Assembly (NCBI GenBank): GCA_000620185.1
Contig: JHVO01000011.1
Location: 124,001-188,000, forward strand
Origin: Geodermatophilaceae bacterium URHB0062
GTDB lineage: Bacteria > Actinomycetota > Actinomycetes > Mycobacteriales > Geodermatophilaceae
Length of the DNA stretch: 64,000 bases
Reading direction: 5' to 3'
In this document: positions 37,238 to 45,288 of the stretch, one piece after another
Layout: the number at the start of each line of letters is the position of its first letter
Numbering within the stretch: the stretch's first letter is position 1
Notes under the pieces: model-generated
What the model saw: only the letters and a program-made list of their open reading frames with translations
What the model was told of the DNA's origin: nothing
The model's database searches: none
Program-made: the position numbers and the translations under genes

Positions 37238-38263
37238 TCAGACCGCGGAGGGCCGGAAGGTCAGCCGGTAGTGCCGGGACTCGCCCGGCTCGAGGACGGG
37301 AAGGGCGCCGGCCTTCCGGGCGGTCGCGCGTCCCTCGATGACCGGCGAGTTGGCCGGCTCGAGTCCGAGCACGTACGTGCCGGAGCCGAGCATCTTCCAC
37401 TGGAAGAGATGCGGCAGTTCCGCGCTGTCGAACGCCAGGCTCAGGGACAGCCCCAGTCGAGGGTTGGTGAGCACGGCCCGCACCTCACCGGGATTGTCGG
37501 GCAGTCGATGCCGGAAGACCTGTTCGGGGAACGGATGCGTCGGCGCCGCGAACGTGTCCCACTCGGCCATCCCGGCGCGGGCATCCGCGTCACGCGGGAG
37601 CACCTCGGCGCTCGGGATGCGCAGCGTCGCCCCCTCGTCCAGCAAGGGCCAGCCGAGGTTCACGTGGTACAGGATCATGTGCGGCTGCGCGCCCGCCCCG
37701 AGATTGGTCACCACGTCGTCGATCGACACCTCGCCGGTGCCCAGGCGGCAGCGGATCTCCCGGCGCAGTTCGAGGTGCTCGCCGAACAGGCGCGCCTGGC
37801 GCACCCGGCCCGACACGACGATCTCGTAGTCGCCGTCGTCGGTCCACCGCCCGTCGTGTCCCACGTGGTCCGCCTGGAGGGTTCCCGCCCGTCCGTGCAG
37901 CGGGTACTCCTCACCGTCGTCCTCGGAGGGGGAGCCGAAGGCGTCCAGCCCGCAGGTGCTCACCAGCCCCCCGGGAAAGGCCCGCAACCACCCCATCGGC
38001 GACGAGTCGCGGTTCCACGGGGCCACGAGCCCGCTCGGCGAGGTCCACGCCATCGGAACCCCTCGGAACGAGAAGGCGCCGATGTCCAGGGCCCGGTCCG
38101 GATGGACGTCCAAGGTCAGTTCCCCGCACCTGACCGCGATCCGGCGCATCCCGCGGCCGGGGCCTTCGCTCTCGGTGAGGAGTGTGCTGCCGGCGACCTG
38201 ATCCAGCCGTCCCAGACGGCTGAGCAGCGTGTTCGCGGTGTGCTCGCGGGCGAAGAGATTCAC
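37238..38263 (-). CDS. DUF4432 protein, aldose-1-epimerase-like
   Basis: The 341-residue protein contains LDVHPDRALDIGAFSFRGV and VPMAWTSPSGLVAPW, then GLVSTCGLDAFGSP and LPLHG-type segments (EEYPLHGRAGTLQAD). MILYHVNLGWPLLDEGA comes near residue 210. These belong to DUF4432, a galactose-mutarotase-like fold. It probably interconverts sugar anomers or a related carbohydrate form before oxidation. Its GTG overlaps the lacI stop codon (GTGA), so the two are translationally coupled. Confidence 0.82.
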   Translation of the reverse strand: MNLFAREHTANTLLSRLGRLDQVAGSTLLTESEGPGRGMRRIAVRCGELTLDVHPDRALDIGAFSFRGVPMAWTSPSGLVAPWNRDSSPMGWLRAFPGGLVSTCGLDAFGSPSEDDGEEYPLHGRAGTLQADHVGHDGRWTDDGDYEIVVSGRVRQARLFGEHLELRREIRCRLGTGEVSIDDVVTNLGAGAQPHMILYHVNLGWPLLDEGATLRIPSAEVLPRDADARAGMAEWDTFAAPTHPFPEQVFRHRLPDNPGEVRAVLTNPRLGLSLSLAFDSAELPHLFQWKMLGSGTYVLGLEPANSPVIEGRATARKAGALPVLEPGESRHYRLTFRPSAV

Positions 38264-39297
38264 CGTGGTCTCCGTCGATCGGTGGAATGGGGCGGGGCGG
38301 TGGACGCGCGGGGGATCAGCTGGGGGGCGGGGGTGGTCAGCAGTTCGTGACGGGGAGCGGCGCCGTCGAGCTGCTCGATGAGCAGTTGCACGGCCCGTCG
38401 TCCCAGCTCCTCCAGCGGGAGGCGCACGGCGGTGAGTGGTGGGCTCGCGTACTCGGCCGCCCACGAGTCGTGGTGCGTCACGACGGAGATGTCGTCGGGC
38501 ACCCGCAGCCCGGCGTCCCGGATGGCGGCCAGTGCCCCGATGGCCGCGAGCAGCGTTCCGGCGACGACCCCCGTCGGCCGCACCGGGTTCGCGAGCAGCT
38601 CCATCATCCCGGCGTAGCCGGTCTCTGGGCGGCTCCCGCCGACCGCCACCATCTCGTCCGGTGCCGGCAGTCCGGCATGCGTGAGGGCCTGCTGCCAGCC
38701 TGCGTGGCGGTCCGACGACCGGCACGTGCTGCCCCCGATGCCCAGATGGGCGATGTCCACGTGACCCAGGGCGAGCAGGTGTGCGGTGGCCATCCGCGAC
38801 GCGCGGACGTCGTCGAGCGCGACCCCGAACAGCGGGTCCTCCACGCGCTCGTTGACGATCACGAACGGCAGCTTGGTCGCCTGCACGTTCTCGAGCACGA
38901 GGTCGTCGGCGGGCAGGCCGTCGCGCTGCAGCAGCAACCCGTCGACGGCCCCGCCGGGGATGAAGCGCTGCAGGGCGGCCGGATCGGCCGCGAGCGCGTC
39001 CACCTCGATGGCGACCAGCAGGAAGTCGGCGCTGCGGGCCGCCTCCTCCGCCCCGCTGAAGATCTGCGCGTAGACGGGGCTGGTCAGCTGGCGCAGAGCG
39101 ACGCCCAGAGCGCCCACCCGGGTTCCGCGCAGGGCCCGCGCGGCCCGGTTGGGCGTGTAGTTGAGCTCGGCGGCGACGGCCAGGACGCGCAGGCGCGTGT
39201 CCTGGCGGACGCGGACCGTCGGGTCGCCGTTCAGGAGCCGGGACACGATGGAGGGAGCCACGCCGGCTCTCGCTGCCACGTCCTTGATGGTTGCCAT
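38260..39297 (-). CDS. LacI-family transcriptional regulator
   Basis: The 345-residue protein has an N-terminal helix-turn-helix and hinge (TIKDVAARAGVAPSIVSRLL, residues 3-22) and a periplasmic-binding-protein-like effector domain (VGALGVALRQLTSPVYAQIF onward). It is expected to bind operators with a central CG and release them when a sugar binds. Two matching sites (37100-37114 and 39384-39398) lie in front of both arms of this island. A C-terminal tail of about 15 residues is rich in Arg/Pro. Confidence 0.92.
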   Translation of the reverse strand: MATIKDVAARAGVAPSIVSRLLNGDPTVRVRQDTRLRVLAVAAELNYTPNRAARALRGTRVGALGVALRQLTSPVYAQIFSGAEEAARSADFLLVAIEVDALAADPAALQRFIPGGAVDGLLLQRDGLPADDLVLENVQATKLPFVIVNERVEDPLFGVALDDVRASRMATAHLLALGHVDIAHLGIGGSTCRSSDRHAGWQQALTHAGLPAPDEMVAVGGSRPETGYAGMMELLANPVRPTGVVAGTLLAAIGALAAIRDAGLRVPDDISVVTHHDSWAAEYASPPLTAVRLPLEELGRRAVQLLIEQLDGAAPRHELLTTPAPQLIPRASTAPPHSTDRRRPR

Positions 39298-39347
39298 GCC
39301 GCCCTCGCCGCTCGCTGATTCCGGAGACCTTCGGTACCGCAGTGTGG

Positions 39348-39377
39348 TTGACAGGTCATCGGCAGTGCGAACACACT
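39348..39377 (+). promoter_or_regulatory. Promoter of the SDR-to-ligase operon
   Basis: TTGACA (39348-39353), an 18-nt spacer and CACACT (39372-39377) form the promoter. The start site would fall at about 39384, at the edge of the operator. The arrangement mirrors the transporter promoter. Confidence 0.65.
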
Positions 39378-39383
39378 AGCCCA

Positions 39384-39398
39384 GGAAAACGTTTCTCC
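39384..39398 (+). promoter_or_regulatory. LacI-family operator of the catabolic operon
   Basis: GGAAAACGTTTCTCC contains the perfect 8-bp palindrome AAACGTTT. Read on the minus strand its core is GAAACGTTTTCC, which matches the transporter operator in 11 of 12 positions. It covers the predicted transcription start and lies between lacI and the catabolic operon, so autoregulation is likely too. Confidence 0.75.
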
Positions 39399-39441
39399 GT
39401 ACCGCTCGACGGTATGGGGAGGAGAAGCGGGAAGGCGACGC

Positions 39442-40227
39442 GTGGACAGGCTTGAAGGCAGGGCGTACGTGGTGACCGGCGGGGCAGCCGGCATCGGTGA
39501 GGCGATCGTCGTCCGGCTCGTCGAGGAAGGGGCTCGCGTCGCCATCGCCGACATCGACGGCGAACGGGCCCACGGGCTCGCTGAGCGGCTCGGCGGCCAG
39601 GGTGAGAAGACCCTCGCCGGTCGCGTGGACGTGTCGGTGCTACCGGAGGTGGCGGACTTCGTCGAGCGGGCGGTCCGGACGTTCGGCCGGCTGGACGGCA
39701 TCGTCAACAACGCCGGCGTCGCGGTCCCCGGCAGCGCCGAGAACATCTCGGAGGCCGACTGGGACCGCGTCATGTCGGTGAACCTCAAGGGCGTCTGGGC
39801 CGGCATGAAGTACGCGATCCCGCATCTGCGGGCGGCGGGTGGCGGCTCGATCGTCAACATGTCGAGCGTCCAGGGCCTCGTCGGGTTCCCGGGCTGGGCG
39901 GGCTACGCCGCCACGAAGGGCGCCATCCTCTCCCTCACCCAGCAGGCCGCGGTCGAGTACGGCCCCGAGCACATCCGCGTCAACTGCATCGCGCCCGGCA
40001 CGATCATGACGCCGATGAACCAGCGCATCTTCGAGACGGCGCCCGACCCCCAGGGGCTCATCGCCAGCTGGAACTCCTCGCACGCGCTGCACCGGTTCGG
40101 CGAGTCCTCGGAGGTCGCGGCCGCGACGGCCTTCCTGCTTTCCGACGACGCCTCCTTCGTCACCGGCTCCTGCCTCCGGGTCGACGGCGGACTGACGGTG
40201 CTGGGCCCGTCGGGGGAGGCGAGCTGA
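39442..40227 (+). CDS. Short-chain dehydrogenase/reductase, probable sugar dehydrogenase
   Basis: The 261-residue classical SDR has the cofactor motif TGGAAGIG (12-19), NNAG (89-92) and the catalytic set Ser142, Tyr155 and Lys159 (GWAGYAATKG). Asp37 after the second strand favours NAD over NADP. As first gene of the operon it most likely oxidises the imported sugar (or its derivative) to the lactone that SMP-30 then opens. That substrate assignment is inferred from context. GTG at 39442 follows GAAGG by 6 nt. Its stop overlaps the next start by 1 nt. Confidence 0.88.
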   Translation: MDRLEGRAYVVTGGAAGIGEAIVVRLVEEGARVAIADIDGERAHGLAERLGGQGEKTLAGRVDVSVLPEVADFVERAVRTFGRLDGIVNNAGVAVPGSAENISEADWDRVMSVNLKGVWAGMKYAIPHLRAAGGGSIVNMSSVQGLVGFPGWAGYAATKGAILSLTQQAAVEYGPEHIRVNCIAPGTIMTPMNQRIFETAPDPQGLIASWNSSHALHRFGESSEVAAATAFLLSDDASFVTGSCLRVDGGLTVLGPSGEAS

Positions 40228-41399
40228 TGTCGTCGACCGTGGATCTCTCGGTCCTCTGCTGGGACCACCCCCGCTGCACGAGCCCCGTCTCGGCCGCCGC
40301 GCAGGAGTGGCAGCGCCTCCACCCCGGCGTGCGGATCAGCGTCACGGCGCGCCCCCTCGCCTCCTTCAACGACCAGCCGCTGACCGAGATCGCGGGGTCG
40401 GCCGACCTGCTGTTCATCGACCACCCCATGGTGGGCTCGGTGGCTCGGACGCAGGCGCTGCTGCCCCTCGGCGACCTCGTCGACGTCGACGTGCTGGACG
40501 CCCTGGCCGGCGACGCCATCGGTGCCAGCCATGCCTCCTACCTCTGGGACGACCGGCAGTGGGCCACCGCGGTGGACGCGGCCTGCCAGGTGGCGGTCCT
40601 GGACGGCGAGCGCGCCGGCGCCCTGTTCGACTCGGCGCCGCGCAGCTGGGACGACGTCCTCGAGGTCGCACGCGATGCACCGGGCGCCGTCGGCATCCCG
40701 CTGTATCCCTCGGACGCCGTCCTCTCCCTGCTGTCGATCACCGCCAACCTGCGGGCCTCCGGCGAGTCCTCCGGCGAGTCCTCCGGCGGATTCTGGTCCC
40801 TGGAAGCCGTGTACATCCTCTCCGAGCTGGTGCGGTCGGTGAGCCCGCGGTGCTTCGACCTCAACCCGCCGCGGATGCTCGACCTCATGTCCGCCGGCGC
40901 GGCTGACGACGCCCCGGTCTACGCGCCGCTGCTGTTCGGCTACACCAACTACCAGCGGCCGACGGCCCCGGGGCGTCGCCTGACGTTCGTCGACGTCCCC
41001 TCGGCCGGCGCTCAGCCGGTCGGGGCCGTCCTGGGCGGTGCCGGGCTCGCGGTCAGCGCGTACGGCCGGCATCCGGAGGAGGCGGCACGGTTCGCCGCCT
41101 GGCTCGCGGGTGCGGACGCCCAGCGCACCATCGTGCTCCCGCACGACGGACAGCCCGGCAGCCGGTCCGTCTGGCACGACCCGGACGCGGACGCCGTCGT
41201 AGGCGGCTTCTTCTCCGGGACGCGGGCGACGATCGAGAACGCGCATCTGCGGCCCCGGGACGCGTGGTGGCCCGCCTACCAGGAGGTGGCGGGCCTCGCC
41301 CTGGTCGACCTGCTGCGCGCCGGCGCTCCGCCGTCGACCATCCATGACGATCTGACCCGCCTGCTCGACGGGGCGCGCACCGAGGAGACCGTGCAGTGA
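40227..41399 (+). CDS. Solute-binding-protein-like protein without export signal
   Basis: The 390-residue protein begins MSSTVDLSVLCWDHPRCTSP and continues as a family 1 solute-binding-protein fold: WQRLHPGVRISVTARPLASF, SADLLFIDHPMVGSVA, VLGGAGLAVSAYGRHPEEAA and FAAWLAGADAQRTI. No signal peptide or lipobox is present, and the start is fixed by overlap with the SDR stop and a GGGGGAGG site. It therefore acts in the cytoplasm, perhaps as a ligand sensor or carrier for the CoA enzymes that follow. A 12-bp tandem repeat (SGESSGESSGG) lies in a loop. It overlaps the CoA-transferase start by 4 nt. Confidence 0.75.
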   Translation: MSSTVDLSVLCWDHPRCTSPVSAAAQEWQRLHPGVRISVTARPLASFNDQPLTEIAGSADLLFIDHPMVGSVARTQALLPLGDLVDVDVLDALAGDAIGASHASYLWDDRQWATAVDAACQVAVLDGERAGALFDSAPRSWDDVLEVARDAPGAVGIPLYPSDAVLSLLSITANLRASGESSGESSGGFWSLEAVYILSELVRSVSPRCFDLNPPRMLDLMSAGAADDAPVYAPLLFGYTNYQRPTAPGRRLTFVDVPSAGAQPVGAVLGGAGLAVSAYGRHPEEAARFAAWLAGADAQRTIVLPHDGQPGSRSVWHDPDADAVVGGFFSGTRATIENAHLRPRDAWWPAYQEVAGLALVDLLRAGAPPSTIHDDLTRLLDGARTEETVQ

Positions 41400-42598
41400 C
41401 CACGACCGACCCGACGCCCGAGACCCCGGGGGCCCTCGACGGCATCCGCGTCCTCGACTTCACCCAGATGATGCTGGGCCCGTTCGCCACGCAGATCCTG
41501 GCCGATCTGGGCGCGGATGTGATCAAGGTCGAGCGCCCGCAGCTGGGGGAGTGGGAGCGCGGCCTCGAGTTCGCCGGCCGGCTCATCGGCACCGACTCGG
41601 CCGCCTTCGTCGCGATGAACCGGAACAAGCGCTCGGTCGCCCTCGACCTCAAGGGCAAGGGTGCCCGCGACGCGCTGCTCCGGCTGGCCGCCACGTGCGA
41701 CGTCGTGGTGGAGAACTTCCGGCCCGGTGTGATGGAGCGACTCGGCCTCGGGTACGAGGACTTCCGCGCCGTGCGACCGGACATCATCTACTGCTCCGGC
41801 TCGGGGTGGGGGCAGCGCACGAAGTACGCCCTGGAGAACCGCCCCGGTCAGGACCTGCTCATCCAGGCCGCCACCGGTCTGGCGCTGAACACGGGCTCGG
41901 CCGGTGACCCGCCCATCGCGGCCGGGACCTCCATCTGCGACGCCACGGGCGCCCTGACCCTCGCCAACGGGATCCTCGCCGCGCTCCTGGCCCGGTACCG
42001 GCACGGCGTCGGTCAACGCGTGGAGGTCGACCTCTTCCACGCCACGATGGCCATCCTCACGCAGGAGATCTCGGCCATGGTGAACCTCGGCCTGGACTTC
42101 ACCCGGTCCGAGGCCGGCATCGCCCAGCCGTGGCTGTCGGCGCCGTTCGGCATCTACCGGACGGCGGACGGGTGGATCGCCCTCGCGATGGGCTCGCTCG
42201 CCGCGGTCGCGGAGGTGTTCGACGCCCCCGACGTCGCCGGCATGGACCCCTGGACCGACCGCGACGCCGTCAAGCGCCGCCTGGACGCGCTGACGCCGGC
42301 GCGCACCACCGACGAGTGGCTGCACCCCCTGCTCGCCGCGGGCCTGTGGGCCGCGCCGGTGCGCACGATGAAGGAGGCGGCCGAGGAGCTCGCCGCTGAC
42401 GGCTCGCCGCTGATCGTCGACGTCGAGCACACCTCCGGACGGTCGCTCCAGCTGGTCGGCTGCCCCATCACGCTGTCGGAGACCCCGTGGCGTCAGCGGC
42501 TGCGGCCCCCGGCCGTCGGAGAGCACACCCGGGAGGTGCTGACCGAGGTGCTGTCCGAGGACGCGCTCCGGGAGCTGGAGGAGGCGGGCGCCCTGTGA
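41396..42598 (+). CDS. CaiB/BaiF family (class III) CoA-transferase
   Basis: The 400-residue protein has GIRVLDFTQMMLGPFATQIL, LADLGADVIKVERP and VVENFRPGVMERLGLGYEDF. The catalytic Asp153 is in RPGQDLLIQAATG. It moves CoA between carboxylic acids through an aspartyl anhydride intermediate. Here it could charge the sugar-derived acid. It overlaps both neighbours by 4 nt (GTGA), so it is made in step with the SBP-like protein and the enoyl-CoA hydratase. Confidence 0.92.
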   Translation: MTTTDPTPETPGALDGIRVLDFTQMMLGPFATQILADLGADVIKVERPQLGEWERGLEFAGRLIGTDSAAFVAMNRNKRSVALDLKGKGARDALLRLAATCDVVVENFRPGVMERLGLGYEDFRAVRPDIIYCSGSGWGQRTKYALENRPGQDLLIQAATGLALNTGSAGDPPIAAGTSICDATGALTLANGILAALLARYRHGVGQRVEVDLFHATMAILTQEISAMVNLGLDFTRSEAGIAQPWLSAPFGIYRTADGWIALAMGSLAAVAEVFDAPDVAGMDPWTDRDAVKRRLDALTPARTTDEWLHPLLAAGLWAAPVRTMKEAAEELAADGSPLIVDVEHTSGRSLQLVGCPITLSETPWRQRLRPPAVGEHTREVLTEVLSEDALRELEEAGAL

Positions 42599-43386
42599 CG
42601 GAGGTCCGCATCCACGAGCACCTGGTCGAGGAGCGGCGCGGACCGGTCGCCTGGCTCCGCATCGACCGCGAGGAGGCGCTCGGCGCGCTGTCCCGGAGCC
42701 TGGTGACCCGACTCGGCGCGTACTTCGACGAGCTGCACGGTGACGGCGAGGTCCGCGTGCTGGTGCTGACCGGTACCGGCAAGGGATTCATCGCCGGCGC
42801 GGACATCGCCGAGTACGACCGGGTGTCCCAGGCGGCCTTCGACGACTACCAGCGGCTCAGCCGGAGGGTCTTCACCGCCCTGGAGCAGCTGCCCCAGTTC
42901 ACCATCGCCGCCGTGAACGGGTACGCGCTCGGCGGCGGGTTCGAGCTCGCGCTGTGCTGCGACATGATCCTGGCGTCCGAGCGGGCGAAGTTCGGCCTGC
43001 CGGAGGTGAAGCTCGGGCTGCTCCCCGGCGGCGGAGGCACCCAGCGACTGGCGCGTGCGGCGGGGATCCGTTTCGCGAAGGAAGCGGTCGTCACCGGCGC
43101 CTTCTATCCCGCCCAGCAGATGCTCGACCGCGGCGTGGTGTCCCGGGTCTGCCCGCCGGGCGACCTGGCCGAGGCCGCGCGGGTGACCGCCGAGACGGTC
43201 GCCGGCAACGCGCCGCTGGCGGTCCGGGCGGCCAAACGGCTGGTCGACCAGGGTGCGCAGATGCCGCTGGACGTCGGCCTGGCGGTCGAGCAGCAGACGC
43301 TGTCCGGCCTGTACGCCACGCGCGACGGCGCAGAGGGGATCGCGGCCTTCCTCGAGAAGCGCGACCCGCAGTTCACCGGCGAGTGA
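42595..43386 (+). CDS. Enoyl-CoA hydratase/isomerase family protein
   Basis: The 263-residue crotonase has the oxyanion-hole motif and both catalytic glutamates: GYALGGGFELALCCD (Glu117) and FGLPEVKLGLLPGGGGTQRL (Glu137). GTGKGFIAGADIAEY binds CoA. Both glutamates mean real hydratase/dehydratase activity is possible, in contrast to isomerase-only members. In this operon it may remove water from a hydroxylated acyl-CoA made by the CoA-transferase; that is inference. Confidence 0.92.
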   Translation: MTEVRIHEHLVEERRGPVAWLRIDREEALGALSRSLVTRLGAYFDELHGDGEVRVLVLTGTGKGFIAGADIAEYDRVSQAAFDDYQRLSRRVFTALEQLPQFTIAAVNGYALGGGFELALCCDMILASERAKFGLPEVKLGLLPGGGGTQRLARAAGIRFAKEAVVTGAFYPAQQMLDRGVVSRVCPPGDLAEAARVTAETVAGNAPLAVRAAKRLVDQGAQMPLDVGLAVEQQTLSGLYATRDGAEGIAAFLEKRDPQFTGE

Positions 43387-43396
43387 GGAGCAGAGC

Positions 43397-44296
43397 GTGA
43401 ACGACGAGGTGCTGAAGGGCGTCCCCATGAGCGTCCTCTGCGACGGTGCGGTCACCGAGCCGCGCCTCTCCCATCCCGAGGGCGTCGCCGTCGCGGCAGA
43501 CGGCTTCGTCTGGTGCGGCGGCGAGCGCGGCGAGATCTACCGGATCGCTCCCGACGGCAGTTCCCGGGAGATCGTCGCGAGCACGGACGGCTTCTGCCTC
43601 GGTATGGCCTTCGACCGGCACGGCGACCTGTTCGTCTGCGACCAGAAGCACGCCGCGGTCTTCCGGCTGCAGACGTCGACGGGGAAGCTCGAGCTGTTCG
43701 CGGAGGGCGTGGCCGGGCACCGCTTCCGCATCCCCAACTATCCGGCGTTCGACCCGGCCGGCCGCCTGTTCGTCTCCGACAGCTGGGAGTTCGGAACCCC
43801 TGGCCCCGGGGTCATCGCGCTGGATCCGGACGGCACGGGCGAGGTGTGGCACTCCGGACCGTTCACCTTCGCGAACGGGCTCGCCTTCAGTGCCGACGGC
43901 ACCCGCCTGTACGTCGCCGAGACCTTCCGGCACGCCATCTCGGTGATCGACGTCGAGGGGGACGGCTCGGCGGGCGCCACGCGGGACCTCGTCACACTGC
44001 CGGGCGCCTACCCCGACGGGCTGGCCGTCGCGGAGGACGGCTCCCTCATCGTGGGCTGCTACCAGCCCAGCCAGATCCTCCGGGTCCGACCCGACGGGGA
44101 GGTGGAGGTGGTCGGTGAGGACGTCAGCGCCCACCTTCTGGCGCATCCCACCAACATCGCGTTCCAGGGGGATGCGCTGCTCGCCGCCAACCTCGGCCGG
44201 TGGCACATCACCAAGCTCGATGTGGGTCTCCGCGGCGTACCCCTGCCGCCACCCGCCCGTCCGCTCACACCGTCGTCCCTGGGAGCCGGCTCATGA
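43397..44296 (+). CDS. SMP-30/gluconolactonase family protein
   Basis: The 299-residue six-bladed beta-propeller shows the metal-site residues Glu in LSHPEGVAVAADG, Asn in FTFANGLAFSADG and Asp in GAYPDGLAVAEDG. VWCGGERGEIYRIAPDG and LYVAETFRHAISVID are blade motifs. The family hydrolyses sugar lactones to aldonates. It follows the dehydrogenase logic of this operon. A GAGGAG site lies 6 nt before the GTG start. Its stop overlaps the FAH gene start (ATGA). Confidence 0.88.
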   Translation: MNDEVLKGVPMSVLCDGAVTEPRLSHPEGVAVAADGFVWCGGERGEIYRIAPDGSSREIVASTDGFCLGMAFDRHGDLFVCDQKHAAVFRLQTSTGKLELFAEGVAGHRFRIPNYPAFDPAGRLFVSDSWEFGTPGPGVIALDPDGTGEVWHSGPFTFANGLAFSADGTRLYVAETFRHAISVIDVEGDGSAGATRDLVTLPGAYPDGLAVAEDGSLIVGCYQPSQILRVRPDGEVEVVGEDVSAHLLAHPTNIAFQGDALLAANLGRWHITKLDVGLRGVPLPPPARPLTPSSLGAGS

Positions 44297-45255
44297 TGCT
44301 CGTCCGCTACGTAGGCCCCTCCGGTCGCCCCGCCGTCGGAGTGGAGTCCGACGGCCGGGTCCGGCCACTTCCGCGGACCAGCGCCCTGGGGGAACTGCTG
44401 CGGTCCTCCCTGGCCGACATCCGGGCCGCCTGCGAGGAGGCGCTGCAGGACCCGGGGACCGACGCGCGCGAGGTCCGCCTCCTGCCGCCGGTCGACTCGC
44501 GCATGGAGGTCTGGGCCGCCGGCGTGACCTACCACCGATCGCGGGAGGCGCGGGTCGAGGAGAGCGACAAGGCGGCCGACGTCTACGAGCTGGTGTACGA
44601 CGCCGAGCGGCCCGAGCTGTTCTTCAAGTCCGTGGCCTGGCGCGTGACCGGGCACGGTGAGCAGATCTCCGTGCGCCGGGACTCCGAGATCAACGTGCCC
44701 GAGCCGGAGCTCGCGCTGGTGCTCACCACCGCGGGCGAGGTCGTCGGCTACACCATCTGCAACGACGTGAGCTCGCGCAGCATCGAGGGTGAGAACCCCC
44801 TCTACCTGCCGCAGGCGAAGGTCTATCTCGGCGGCTGCGCCGTCGGCCCGGGCATCCGGCCGGCCTGGGAACTCGCCGATCCCCGCGCACTCGGCATGCG
44901 GATGGAGATCCGGCGCGAAGACGACGTCGTGTGGGAGGGCAGCGCCAGTACCGCGGAGCTCCGACGTGGCCTGGAGGAACTGGTGGAGTTCCTGTTCCGT
45001 GAGGAGTCCTTCCCCGACGGGGCCGTCCTGTCGACGGGCACCAGCCTCGTTCCCGATCTGCCGACCACCCTGCTGCCCGGTGACCGCGTGACCATCGGCA
45101 TCGACGGCATCGGCACGCTCACCAGCGAGGTCCGCCGGGGCAAGGCCGAGATGGCCTGGCTGGCCGACGCCGCCGACCGGCCGGACCGTCGGCCGCCCTC
45201 GTCCGAGGGCACCGCCGGCGACGAGCGCGTTGTCGACAGCGCCGTCTCCCACTGA
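44293..45255 (+). CDS. FAH-family protein, probable 2-keto-3-deoxy-aldonate dehydratase
   Basis: The 320-residue protein has the FAH fold with metal ligands in SEINVPEPELALVL (two Glu) and an Asp in CNDVSSRSIEGENPLYLPQA. The SIEGENPLYLPQAKVY segment is typical of 2-keto-3-deoxy-D-arabinonate dehydratase (KdaD) rather than of aromatic-ring FAH hydrolases. KdaD yields 2-oxoglutarate semialdehyde from a pentose acid. The next gene encodes the dehydrogenase for that product, which supports the call. Substrate stereochemistry cannot be read from the sequence. Confidence 0.82.
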   Translation: MMLVRYVGPSGRPAVGVESDGRVRPLPRTSALGELLRSSLADIRAACEEALQDPGTDAREVRLLPPVDSRMEVWAAGVTYHRSREARVEESDKAADVYELVYDAERPELFFKSVAWRVTGHGEQISVRRDSEINVPEPELALVLTTAGEVVGYTICNDVSSRSIEGENPLYLPQAKVYLGGCAVGPGIRPAWELADPRALGMRMEIRREDDVVWEGSASTAELRRGLEELVEFLFREESFPDGAVLSTGTSLVPDLPTTLLPGDRVTIGIDGIGTLTSEVRRGKAEMAWLADAADRPDRRPPSSEGTAGDERVVDSAVSH

Positions 45256-45288
45256 CGTCCGCCGACCGGAGAGAATCAGGAGTTGGTT

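Noticed and set aside
40758-40790. Tandem 12-bp repeat TCCGGCGAGTCC
   Set aside because: It is in frame in the SBP-like gene and encodes a Ser/Gly/Glu linker. Simple slippage explains it; it is not an iteron or binding site.
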